Positions 17,562 through 25,605 of a stretch of 64,000 bases of DNA are shown here, piece by piece (position 1 is the first letter of the stretch; each line of letters begins with the position of its first letter). The stretch covers positions 1-64,000 of the forward strand of contig CAYQUT010000014.1 of the NCBI GenBank assembly GCA_964420985.1, read 5' to 3'. The DNA is from CAMCTV01 sp964420985. GTDB lineage: Bacteria > Bacteroidota > Bacteroidia > Flavobacteriales_D > Sanyastnellaceae. A model generated the notes under the pieces. That model made no database searches and was not told where the DNA came from. It worked only from the letters and a program-made list of their open reading frames with translations. The position numbers and the translations under genes are program-made.

Positions 17562-19763
17562 TTATCCTTCTGCAGAAAGCTCCACATATTGATAGCGTTC
17601 ATATATGTCCTTATTCTCTTTCGCATCGTTCTCGTACTCCTTACCATTCACACCTGAATCAACCTTTCTAAACTTGTAGTGAAGACCTTCCTCATATCCC
17701 ATTCGTTGAAGCTCTTTACGAATGACAATCATCGCATCATCGGCGCGCTGTTTGGACAATTCGTCATTGGATTTCTTATTGGATCTGGGCACCTTTGAAG
17801 AGCTCGCATAAACGTCTATTTCAGTAATTCCCCTTTTCTCAATTAGCACAGCAACTTCTTCGACGAACAAGCCCATGTCTTCCAATTTCACCCTGAACAC
17901 TCCGTAAGTGAAATAGTATTTGGTGGGACTAATTTTCTCTGTTTCACCAGCCGGCTTCTCCTTGACAGGTTTGGCTTTTTTGGGATTGAATTTCATGTTG
18001 GCCAACTCCTCTTTTTCTTTGGCTGCTAATTCATCTGCCTTAGCTTTTTCCTTTTCAGCCTTTTCCTTTTCTTTCTCCGCTTTCTTCTCTGCTTTGATAT
18101 CCTTTTTTGACTTCTCAGCCGTTAAGTCAACCTTTGGAGGGGGAGGTCTTTTGGTGATGGGGAGAATGTAAGTCTCATGTTCAATCATCATTACAGACTC
18201 ATCGCAAACAGCTTCCACCTCGTACTCATTGAGCACTATTTTCTCTAACATCACCTGTACTTTGTATTGAGCACATGGAGGCAATTTCAACTCATAATTA
18301 CCTGAAGTAGCGTCCACAGCAGCTTCAACCTTTAGTTCTTCTTCTTTGGCTTTTGCCATCAATTTGATACCTGCCGGTATGGATTTAGACAAGGAAACCA
18401 AATTGCCTTTTAAAACAACGGGGGCTTCATTGGGATCACGAGCCAAAGTAACCTCATAAATATCTTGCAAACCAGATCCACCAATTTTTGAAGAGGTGAT
18501 AAACCCTTTTCTAGAAATAGGCACAGCTTGAAAATAATAATCATCATCGGTTGTAGACAATGGGTAACCTACATTGACCGTATTCCCAATATTGCCTTTT
18601 GCATCAATCTTGGCTGAGAAAACATCAAATCCACCCATAGTGTTATGACCTTCAGATGAGAAATACAAGATCTTTCCATTTCCCCCAATTGAAGGAGACA
18701 CCTCACTGTATTTTGTATTGATTAACTCGCCCAAATTCTCTGCCTCACCCCATTCACCATTCTTTTCCAGCTTGGCTCTATAGATATCAAATCCGCCCAA
18801 ACCATTGGGTCTATTACTGGTGAAGTAAATGGTTTTACCATCAGGAGAAATGGCCATATCCATTTCTTGAAATTGTGAATTTACTGAAGCGCCTAGCGGA
18901 ACTGGATCTGTCCAACGCTCTCCAATGAGCTTACACATATAGAACTCCGCATCATCTCTAGGACCTTTGCTAATGAACAATGTGTGGCCATCAGCCGTAA
19001 TTCCTGTAACGCGATCACCCTTATCCGAGTTGATACTTAATAACTCGGCAGGTCCCCATTTACCAGAAGCTCCTCTAAAACTCATGTACAAATCATCCTC
19101 AAACTCCATCGTCTCTGGGTCAACCAACTGCGCATTGCTGCCATCTGCTCGTTCTCTGTTTGAACTAAAATACAAAATACTCATATCCCTGGGCGTCACA
19201 CCATTGAAGTCTTTGAATTCAGAATTAACCGCCGTGCCCAAATTATTGATCTTATGATTCTTGGGGGATTTCATTTGCAATTTGGCTTCTTCACATTGCT
19301 CCAATTGTCTGGGCATATCTTGCAGCAATAAATGACCAGGGTTTTTAATCTTGGTTTTCAGTAATTCATAAGACTCAATAGCATCATCAGGCTTTCCATT
19401 AAGATGTTGCGCCTTTGCCAAGTAAGAAAGCGCTTCAATGGGTGCCAATTCTTCATCAGCATCGTATGGGTCATAATTTTTAGAAAACTTACCACTTCCC
19501 GTGGCTGTTTCGAGGTGTTCCAAAGCATCCTTTTTGTCCTTGGTTTCCAAAAGGCACATTCCCAACTTGTAATGATAATTGGCATTGAGCGGTTTCTTGA
19601 CCAACAATTTCCTCCACTCAATGACCGCTTGGTCCCAAAGTTTTTCTTCAATGAGCGTATTGGCTTCATCAAAATTTGCAGGTGTTTCGGGTTGAGCAAA
19701 TACAGGAATAGCAAAACTCAACAACAAAAACGCACCAACCAAAACTTTCTTGAAAAAATCCAT
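17562..19763 (-). CDS. porE: PorE-like envelope protein: TPR, beta-propeller, regulatory domain, OmpA-like
   Basis: 733 residues. Signal peptide to about 24, TPR region ~30-165, PD40 propeller blades ~175-440 ('ILYFSSNRE', 'TLFISKGPRD', 'DGKTIYFTSNRPNGLGGFDI', 'ILYFSSEGHNTMGGFD'), a carboxypeptidase-regulatory-like domain ~455-545, a Lys/Glu-rich linker ~555-605, and a C-terminal OmpA-like domain (~625-733) with 'SNDELSKQRADDAMIVIRKEL' near 670. This matches PorE of P. gingivalis, a peptidoglycan-binding accessory of the T9SS. The OmpA motif is degenerate. It follows the E2 gene by 25 bp and ends in a strong terminator. Confidence 0.82.
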   Translation of the reverse strand: MDFFKKVLVGAFLLLSFAIPVFAQPETPANFDEANTLIEEKLWDQAVIEWRKLLVKKPLNANYHYKLGMCLLETKDKKDALEHLETATGSGKFSKNYDPYDADEELAPIEALSYLAKAQHLNGKPDDAIESYELLKTKIKNPGHLLLQDMPRQLEQCEEAKLQMKSPKNHKINNLGTAVNSEFKDFNGVTPRDMSILYFSSNRERADGSNAQLVDPETMEFEDDLYMSFRGASGKWGPAELLSINSDKGDRVTGITADGHTLFISKGPRDDAEFYMCKLIGERWTDPVPLGASVNSQFQEMDMAISPDGKTIYFTSNRPNGLGGFDIYRAKLEKNGEWGEAENLGELINTKYSEVSPSIGGNGKILYFSSEGHNTMGGFDVFSAKIDAKGNIGNTVNVGYPLSTTDDDYYFQAVPISRKGFITSSKIGGSGLQDIYEVTLARDPNEAPVVLKGNLVSLSKSIPAGIKLMAKAKEEELKVEAAVDATSGNYELKLPPCAQYKVQVMLEKIVLNEYEVEAVCDESVMMIEHETYILPITKRPPPPKVDLTAEKSKKDIKAEKKAEKEKEKAEKEKAKADELAAKEKEELANMKFNPKKAKPVKEKPAGETEKISPTKYYFTYGVFRVKLEDMGLFVEEVAVLIEKRGITEIDVYASSSKVPRSNKKSNDELSKQRADDAMIVIRKELQRMGYEEGLHYKFRKVDSGVNGKEYENDAKENKDIYERYQYVELSAEG

Positions 19764-19788
19764 AGAACTGAATTTAAGTTATTTACAA

Positions 19789-21126
19789 TCAAATATCGCG
19801 ATTAACATCCCAATTTTCCAAATAATCAGCTACTCGTCTTACAAACATTCCTCCCAAGGCTCCGTCTACAATGCGATGATCATAGCTATGAGAAAGAAAC
19901 ATCATGTGTCTGATTCCAATAAAATCTCCAGCGGGAGTCTCGATTACAGCTGGTTTTTTACGGATGGCTCCTACCGCTAGAATAGCCACCTGAGGCTGAT
20001 TGATAATGGGGGTTCCCATCACATTTCCAAATGAACCAACGTTGGTAAGGGTGTAAGTTCCTCCCTGAATTTCGTCTGGAGTTAACTTGTTATTTCTGGC
20101 ACGATCGGCCAGATCATTTACCTTCTTGGCAATGCCCACCAAGTTCAATTGATCGGCATTTTTAATCACGGGGACAATCAAATTGCCCGTTGGTAAGGCG
20201 GTTGCCATTCCAATGTTAATATCGCCCCGAAGAATGATTTTATCTCCATCTACTGATGCATTGACACCTGGAAAATCTTTAATGGCCTTGGCAACAGCCT
20301 CAATGAAAATGGGTGTAAAAGTCAACTTTGTCTTTTCCTTTTGCTCAAAGCTCTTTTTGACCCGATCTCTCCAAACTACAACATTGGTCAAATCGGCCTC
20401 CACGTAACTTGTCACGTGTGGAGATGTTTGCTTGCTCATCACCATGTGGTCCGCAATCAACTTGCGCATGCGGTCCATCTGCACAATCTCGTCATTGCCA
20501 TTGACAGAAATAGCCGCCTTTGCTTTGGGTGCTTCTTTGGCGGCAGGAGCAGTTGCTGCAGCTGTTACCGATGATGATGACTCAGCTACCGCTGGTGCGG
20601 CAATAGTTGCTTGCGCTTTGCCACGATTGGCAATATAATTTTTTAAATCTTCTTTTGTTACTCTTCCACCCTGACCGGAACCTGGAACAGTATCCAACTC
20701 GGCTTGTCCGATGCCCTCTGCCTTGGCCATGTTCTTGACCAATGGGGAATAAAAACGATCACCTGAGACAATTGGTGCAGAAGTGGATGCTGATGATGAT
20801 GGGACCAATGGAATATCCGCCATTTTCTCTTCAACAGCGATTGGAGCCGCCGCTGCAGGGGCGGGGGCAATAACCACGTCTCCTGCACCGGTTTGAATAA
20901 TGGCAATGGGCTGACCTACTTGAACGACATCACCCTCTTTGACCAAACATTTGATCAGCGTACCATCCTCTGGGGCGGGGACTTCACTGTCTACTTTATC
21001 TGTTGCAATTTCAATGATAGGCTCGTCGGCCTTAACGACCTCACCTTCATTCTTAACCCACTTGATGATGGTTGCTTCCGCAACACTCTCTCCCATTTTG
21101 GGAAGCAATAATTCTATCTGTGCCAT
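19789..21126 (-). CDS. bkdB: 2-oxo acid dehydrogenase E2 (dihydrolipoamide acyltransferase), likely branched-chain type
   Basis: 445 residues. Lipoyl domain at 1-76 with the lipoylated Lys in 'EIATDKVDSEVPAPEDG', a peripheral-subunit-binding domain at ~125-165 ('YSPLVKNMAKAEGI'), Ala/Pro-rich linkers, and a catalytic acyltransferase domain from ~210 ending with the active-site His in 'SHSYDHRIVDGALGG'. The DKVDSEV lipoyl motif and tail match the branched-chain E2 of Bacteroidota better than SucB. Its likely E1 partner is the fused protein at 57.7-60.0 kb, while sucA sits alone at 27.5 kb. It may also serve pyruvate. Confidence 0.88.
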   Translation of the reverse strand: MAQIELLLPKMGESVAEATIIKWVKNEGEVVKADEPIIEIATDKVDSEVPAPEDGTLIKCLVKEGDVVQVGQPIAIIQTGAGDVVIAPAPAAAAPIAVEEKMADIPLVPSSSASTSAPIVSGDRFYSPLVKNMAKAEGIGQAELDTVPGSGQGGRVTKEDLKNYIANRGKAQATIAAPAVAESSSSVTAAATAPAAKEAPKAKAAISVNGNDEIVQMDRMRKLIADHMVMSKQTSPHVTSYVEADLTNVVVWRDRVKKSFEQKEKTKLTFTPIFIEAVAKAIKDFPGVNASVDGDKIILRGDINIGMATALPTGNLIVPVIKNADQLNLVGIAKKVNDLADRARNNKLTPDEIQGGTYTLTNVGSFGNVMGTPIINQPQVAILAVGAIRKKPAVIETPAGDFIGIRHMMFLSHSYDHRIVDGALGGMFVRRVADYLENWDVNRDI

Positions 21127-21136
21127 AAGTTGACAG

Positions 21137-21144
21137 CAAAAATA
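21137..21144 (-). promoter_or_regulatory. -7 box for the E2 gene
   Basis: Minus-strand TATTTTTG (exact TAnnTTTG) ends 10 bp before ATG 21126. No clear TTG is seen at -33. Confidence 0.5.
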
Positions 21145-21237
21145 AGCAAAATCAGGGCCTTTTATGTGAATAAATACAAGCGCAACACTTACCCAAAAGG
21201 GAATAAACTCCAGCGTTGAAAATCCATCAAAAAACGT

Positions 21238-21489
21238 TTATACTTTCTTGTCTCCCAGACCGACTTGGAACCCGAAAAAGGCAGCACAGAGTGCCAAATT
21301 CAAAATGAGAATTGACTTTTGCCAAAACGGGCGTTCTTTCCAAGGTTGATTAGGGTCAAATGGATCAAAGGCCAAGGCGATTCCCATATGTATGCCTGCC
21401 TGACTGTAATCGCCGCGCAGGGCGGTGAAAATTCCCAATGAGATAAATCCTACATACAAGAATCTCATGATTTTTTGATTGCTTTTCAT
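21238..21489 (-). CDS. Small membrane protein of unknown function
   Basis: 83 residues from ATG 21489. Two hydrophobic stretches, 'IMRFLYVGFISLGIFTAL' and 'SILILNLALCAAFFGFQVGL', flank a soluble loop with 'FDPFDPNQPWKERPFW'. It lies 9 bp downstream of the PDZ hydrolase and is probably co-transcribed. I recognise no family beyond similar small proteins in Bacteroidota. Confidence 0.65.
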   Translation of the reverse strand: MKSNQKIMRFLYVGFISLGIFTALRGDYSQAGIHMGIALAFDPFDPNQPWKERPFWQKSILILNLALCAAFFGFQVGLGDKKV

Positions 21490-21498
21490 ATTCAATTT

Positions 21499-22851
21499 TT
21501 ATGTAAATTTTTGGTTCAATTTCAGAATCGAATTACTCCATTGCACAGCGGCACTTCCCACTTCAGGGTTGTACTCATCAAAAAGCTGTTGAATTTTGCC
21601 ACTTGCAAATTTGTCATAGGCCTCTTGCATGGTGCCCGATTTAGCGAAGTAGTGGTCTGTTGAAGGGTAGGTTATGAGTGTAGCATTTCCGGGGTGGAAA
21701 TGGTTTACGGTATTCACGATTTGCTGGTGATCAGCTTTCGAAAAGGCCTGAAAATCGGATTCTCCGAATTGAACCAACACTTTTGCTCTGGTATTTTTCC
21801 AATTTTCCAAATGTGGATAATCTTGAATCTGCCTCCAATATTCGGCATTGCGTCCATAGATCTTTCCCTGTCCATCATATCCCCAGACGTTTCTCAAGAC
21901 AGAATCTGCTTTGGCATCTATGGCCAACTCTTGAAGACTTTCCTTCTGAATAAAATACCGATAGTTCAAATCATATTGCTCCACAACAGATTGCTCTACC
22001 TCAATGGGATTCATACCAGCCAACGCGTTTTGAACGCGGTACATTTCCAATTGATATTCAAACCAAGATTTAGCAGTGGTGCCATAAACAATGACTCCTG
22101 CTATATTGTGTTTGGCGGTCAACGCTGGAACGATTATTCCCCCCATGGAATGACCAAAGATGATGATCTGGTTGGTATCCACGTATGATAGAGATTTCAG
22201 TTTTTTCAATCCTACTTCGAAATTTTCAATCTCATCCATTAAATCACACGACTCACAAGGCGGCGTGTTTTGACTGTCGCCCAAGCCACTTTTCTCAATA
22301 CGCAGTGTCACGTACCCTGCATCCACATAGGCATCCACAATGCGTTTGTATGGATGATCGCTAGTCAGTTCATCGATGCTACTGCAAGTATATCCTGGAA
22401 TAAATAACATCGCGGGCATTTTATTCTCCTTGAACGGTTTGTTGATGATCACCCGAAGCTGACCGCCTTTGTAATTCGCTTCGTCGTAAATGACTGTGGC
22501 GTTATCATCTGTTTCATATGGACGAGCCACTGCTTTGGCTTTAAGTGTAATTTCTTTTTTGTCTCGCAGCACTGAAAGTTGAATTTCTTCTCCAGGTGAA
22601 TAGTCTAAAAATGACTTCATGAATTCTTCCAAAGACTTGAAATCTTTGTCTCTGATTTTAAAGATGATATCATTTTCTTGAAGCTTCAGTTCAACACTTG
22701 TTCCGCGAATAACTTGAAGGACCTTACAACCAGAGGCTCCATTTTCATTAACGTATTCTATACGTGCACCAAGCAGCGGTTTGCGGGGAAGTTGGGCCGA
22801 TGTTGGGAATAATGCAAGGCCAGACAGCAAAAACAAAATCAAGCGGATCAT
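21499..22851 (-). CDS. Secreted PDZ-alpha/beta hydrolase
   Basis: 450 residues from ATG 22851 with a signal peptide (to about TSAQ). A PDZ-like domain covers ~22-105 ('GARIEYVNENGASGCKVLQV', 'ENDIIFKIRDKDF', 'EEIQLSVLRD'). The hydrolase domain has nucleophile elbow GHSMGG, acid 'GESDFQ' and His in 'STDHYF', so the catalytic triad is complete. 'PPCESCDLMDEI' suggests a disulfide. Likely a periplasmic or surface esterase or peptidase of unknown substrate. The frame extends upstream to 22878 but ATG 22851 gives the clean signal peptide. Confidence 0.85.
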   Translation of the reverse strand: MIRLILFLLSGLALFPTSAQLPRKPLLGARIEYVNENGASGCKVLQVIRGTSVELKLQENDIIFKIRDKDFKSLEEFMKSFLDYSPGEEIQLSVLRDKKEITLKAKAVARPYETDDNATVIYDEANYKGGQLRVIINKPFKENKMPAMLFIPGYTCSSIDELTSDHPYKRIVDAYVDAGYVTLRIEKSGLGDSQNTPPCESCDLMDEIENFEVGLKKLKSLSYVDTNQIIIFGHSMGGIIVPALTAKHNIAGVIVYGTTAKSWFEYQLEMYRVQNALAGMNPIEVEQSVVEQYDLNYRYFIQKESLQELAIDAKADSVLRNVWGYDGQGKIYGRNAEYWRQIQDYPHLENWKNTRAKVLVQFGESDFQAFSKADHQQIVNTVNHFHPGNATLITYPSTDHYFAKSGTMQEAYDKFASGKIQQLFDEYNPEVGSAAVQWSNSILKLNQKFT

Positions 22852-22897
22852 GAACGAATTTTCTTCAAAGAAATGCATCGTTCAAAAAACTCAATTG

Positions 22898-23755
22898 TCA
22901 AATATTGCTATTTCTGATTGCACCAGGTGTTTGACCAAATTGTTGCTTACAAGCTTTTGAAAAAGAAGCTGCATCGGAAAAACCATACTTCAGAGCAACA
23001 CTCAGTATCTCCCCCCCACTAATCAAATCCAATCTTGCATACTCCAATCTTTTTCTCTTCTGATATTGATAAGGAGAAACGCCAAAAGTGGATTTAAACA
23101 ATCGTATAAAATGATATTTGGATATTCCTGATTGACTTGAAAGTCTATCCAAAGGAAAATTCTCTTCAATGTGTTCATCAATAAATAACCTTGCGTTGAA
23201 GACTGCACGAAACACTTCTTCATTGGTCACCAGTCTTTTAAAGTCCAATTTATTCAAATGATCAAAAACAAACCTTTGATCCGTAATGATTGATTCTGCA
23301 AGGCTGTAAAACAGTTCATTCTCCTGAAAATTACTGCCAAAATTGCCAGATTTGATTCTTTGATTGATTTCAAAAAGAGAATACCCCAGTGTTGTATTTT
23401 TAATGTTGTATCGATTGACAAAAAATTGATCTGAAAGTAAAAATTCTTTTAATGCTGTACCATTGAGATCATGATATTCTGCCACTTCGGAAATAACTTC
23501 TGGTGAAATATCAATGCACAATCCCTCAACCGAATTTTCCTGATTAATCTGAACAATAGACTGAGTAAAATCATTGCCAATAATGTATTCCCCTTCACGC
23601 ACCATGAACTTTTTTCCATTGGCATAATAAGTCTCCTCACCCGAGGCCACATATTTTATTCCCAAACCTTTGAACGCTATTTCACTTTCGATTTTCTTAA
23701 TTTCAGAAATCCGAATTTCATTGTGATTGTCGTCCGAGTAAAGGGTTCGGTTCAT
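22898..23755 (-). CDS. AraC-family transcriptional regulator
   Basis: 285 residues from ATG 23755. The N-terminal cupin-like sensing half includes 'YYANGKKFMVREGEYIIGND'. The C-terminal double HTH (~185-285) carries 'LSSQSGISKYHFIRLFKSTF', 'GVSPYQYQKRKRLEYARLDL' and 'SVALKYGFSDAASFSKACKQ', the complete AraC signature. The ligand is not predictable. It is 10 bp downstream of the WG-repeat gene and upstream of the PDZ hydrolase, all on one strand, so these may be its targets or operon partners. Confidence 0.92.
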   Translation of the reverse strand: MNRTLYSDDNHNEIRISEIKKIESEIAFKGLGIKYVASGEETYYANGKKFMVREGEYIIGNDFTQSIVQINQENSVEGLCIDISPEVISEVAEYHDLNGTALKEFLLSDQFFVNRYNIKNTTLGYSLFEINQRIKSGNFGSNFQENELFYSLAESIITDQRFVFDHLNKLDFKRLVTNEEVFRAVFNARLFIDEHIEENFPLDRLSSQSGISKYHFIRLFKSTFGVSPYQYQKRKRLEYARLDLISGGEILSVALKYGFSDAASFSKACKQQFGQTPGAIRNSNI

Positions 23756-23765
23756 TGAATACAAA

Positions 23766-25064
23766 TTAGGGCTTCACTTTATTTCCATTCACATCAATAA
23801 AAAACCAAGGGCCATCTGCTTTCTCTTGCACCTCCGCCATACCACCAGAAAAAGCCTTTACATTATAATAAATACACGGAATAACCTCATTCCCATTCTC
23901 ATCCACAAAGCCTTTTTTTCTGCCTTCTGGAAAGTTGATACTGACTATCATTCTTCCATCATTGAACACGCCATTTATACCGTCATATTTGCAAGGCAAA
24001 ACCAATTTTCCCGTAGTATTAATCCTTCCTGATTTTCCTCCCTTCTTTACATTGGCAATGCCACGATTGAAATCTCCTGTTTGCTCATATTCAAAAGGTG
24101 TTGTTACCTGTCCTAGCTTATTCAGATGTCCCCACAAGTTGTCTTTTTTAGCAATAACATATCCTTCTTGAAAATTCCCTGCCCAATCGTATTCAAAAGG
24201 AATAATAGTTTCTCCTTTCTCATTGATGAATCCATGCTTGCCATTGAGAATGGCGTGTGCTAATCCTTCGCGGTAGTAGGCTATGCTTTCATATTGAAAG
24301 GGAATAAGAATGGTTCCGTCATTGCTTATCATTCCGAATTTACCATTCCATTTGGTAATTGCACCTTGACCGCTAAATCGAATTTCAGCTTCATATTGAA
24401 TGGGGAGAATCTCTTTCCCCATTTTGTCTATCATGCCCCACTTGCCCTCTTTTTGCACAATAGATGTTTCCAGGCCAAAGTCGCTCACTCGATCATAGAT
24501 AACAGGAATGACAATCTTTCCCTCTTTATTGATGCAACCCATTTTTCCATCTTTGTAAATGGTCGCTAATCCGTTACTGTAGTTTCCTATGCTTCCGTAT
24601 TCCATGGGCAGCACGTTTTTTCCTTTCTTGTCAAAGCATCCATATTTCTGATCTATTCCAACAACAATCAAATCCGAAAAACGCATACTGCGGTAGTACC
24701 AATCATCTGCATCCGTGTATATGACAGGAAGCACCTCGTTTCCTTGTTTATCAATGAATCCGTAATGAGTAGGATAGTCTCCGAAAATTTCCACGCGCGC
24801 AACACCATCGAGGAACGGTTCTATCTCGTCATACTTCATGGGTACAATAACATTGCCTAGCGTATCCATCACACCCTTTTTATCATTGGTTCTAAAACTG
24901 GCCAACCCATCCCGAAAATCATAAATGCGGTACACCTCATCTTTGGGAATAAATTTCCTTTTGGCTGAATCATAGCTTCCCTCGATTTTGGTTTGGGCCA
25001 GAACATTCATTGTCAAAAACAGACATACCAACGAAAGAAAAAACAAACCAATCGGTTTTATCAT
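23766..25064 (-). CDS. Secreted WG-repeat protein
   Basis: About 432 residues from ATG 25064 with a signal peptide ending near VLAQ. It consists of about 11 WG (KWG) repeats, each of the form 'KWGMIDKMGKEILPIQYE' and roughly 35 residues long. WG-repeat proteins are common secreted or surface proteins in Bacteroidota, and I know of no enzymatic role. Earlier starts at 25070 or 25100 are possible. The last repeat ends close to the stop, so there is no T9SS tail. Confidence 0.88.
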   Translation of the reverse strand: MIKPIGLFFLSLVCLFLTMNVLAQTKIEGSYDSAKRKFIPKDEVYRIYDFRDGLASFRTNDKKGVMDTLGNVIVPMKYDEIEPFLDGVARVEIFGDYPTHYGFIDKQGNEVLPVIYTDADDWYYRSMRFSDLIVVGIDQKYGCFDKKGKNVLPMEYGSIGNYSNGLATIYKDGKMGCINKEGKIVIPVIYDRVSDFGLETSIVQKEGKWGMIDKMGKEILPIQYEAEIRFSGQGAITKWNGKFGMISNDGTILIPFQYESIAYYREGLAHAILNGKHGFINEKGETIIPFEYDWAGNFQEGYVIAKKDNLWGHLNKLGQVTTPFEYEQTGDFNRGIANVKKGGKSGRINTTGKLVLPCKYDGINGVFNDGRMIVSINFPEGRKKGFVDENGNEVIPCIYYNVKAFSGGMAEVQEKADGPWFFIDVNGNKVKP

Positions 25065-25120
25065 CGTCATCCTCAATTTTAAAATTTCACAACACACCAT
25101 AGACTCATCAATTCAAACAA

Positions 25121-25570
25121 TTACTTCTCAACTCGCCTCATCTTCCAATGCGGAATATCATCTTCCAAATACTCCTCCCCTTCTGCTACAAAACCCAAAT
25201 CAGTATAAAACTTCAACAAGTAAGATTGCGCTGAAATACAAATTTCTCTTGCATCAAATTGCTTCCTCGTTTGCTCAATGGCTATATCCATCAACTGCTT
25301 GCCCCATCCTCTTCCTCTTACCATTGGCGAGGTCACAACCCTTCCGATGGACGCCTCAGGATAACTTACACCCGGAGGCAATAAACGGGCATAAGCCACC
25401 AATGCTTCTCCGCTCTCCATCGTCAAGTGATAACTCAAAAAATCTTTACCATCGGGATCTTGATAAGGACAATTTTGTTCCACTACAAAAACCTCTGCCC
25501 GCAAAGCCAACACCCGATGCCACTCCAAGGCCGTCATGTCTGACATTTTTTGCATTCGCCAATTTTTCAT
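25121..25570 (-). CDS. elaA: GNAT acetyltransferase, ElaA family
   Basis: 149 residues from ATG 25570. ElaA-type GNAT fold: 'LRAEVFVVEQNCPYQDPDGKD', 'RLLPPGVSYPEASIGRVVTS', the acetyl-CoA-binding 'VRGRGWGKQLM', and C-terminal 'YTDLGFVAEGEEYLEDDIPH'. The acceptor substrate is unknown. It diverges from the ABC-F gene across about 35 bp. Confidence 0.9.
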   Translation of the reverse strand: MKNWRMQKMSDMTALEWHRVLALRAEVFVVEQNCPYQDPDGKDFLSYHLTMESGEALVAYARLLPPGVSYPEASIGRVVTSPMVRGRGWGKQLMDIAIEQTRKQFDAREICISAQSYLLKFYTDLGFVAEGEEYLEDDIPHWKMRRVEK

Positions 25571-25593
25571 TGAAGCTAAGGTAAGCACCATCG

Positions 25594-25601
25594 TACTTTT
25601 A
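25594..25601 (+). promoter_or_regulatory. Possible -7 box for the ABC-F gene
   Basis: TACTTTTA (one mismatch to TAnnTTTG) ends only 4 bp before ATG 25606, which would give a leaderless transcript if used. Confidence 0.3.
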
Positions 25602-25605
25602 CCGC

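Noticed and set aside
19404..19805. 133-codon plus-strand frame opposite the start of the PorE-like gene
   Set aside because: It is antisense to the signal peptide and TPR region of a convincing gene and shows no domain.
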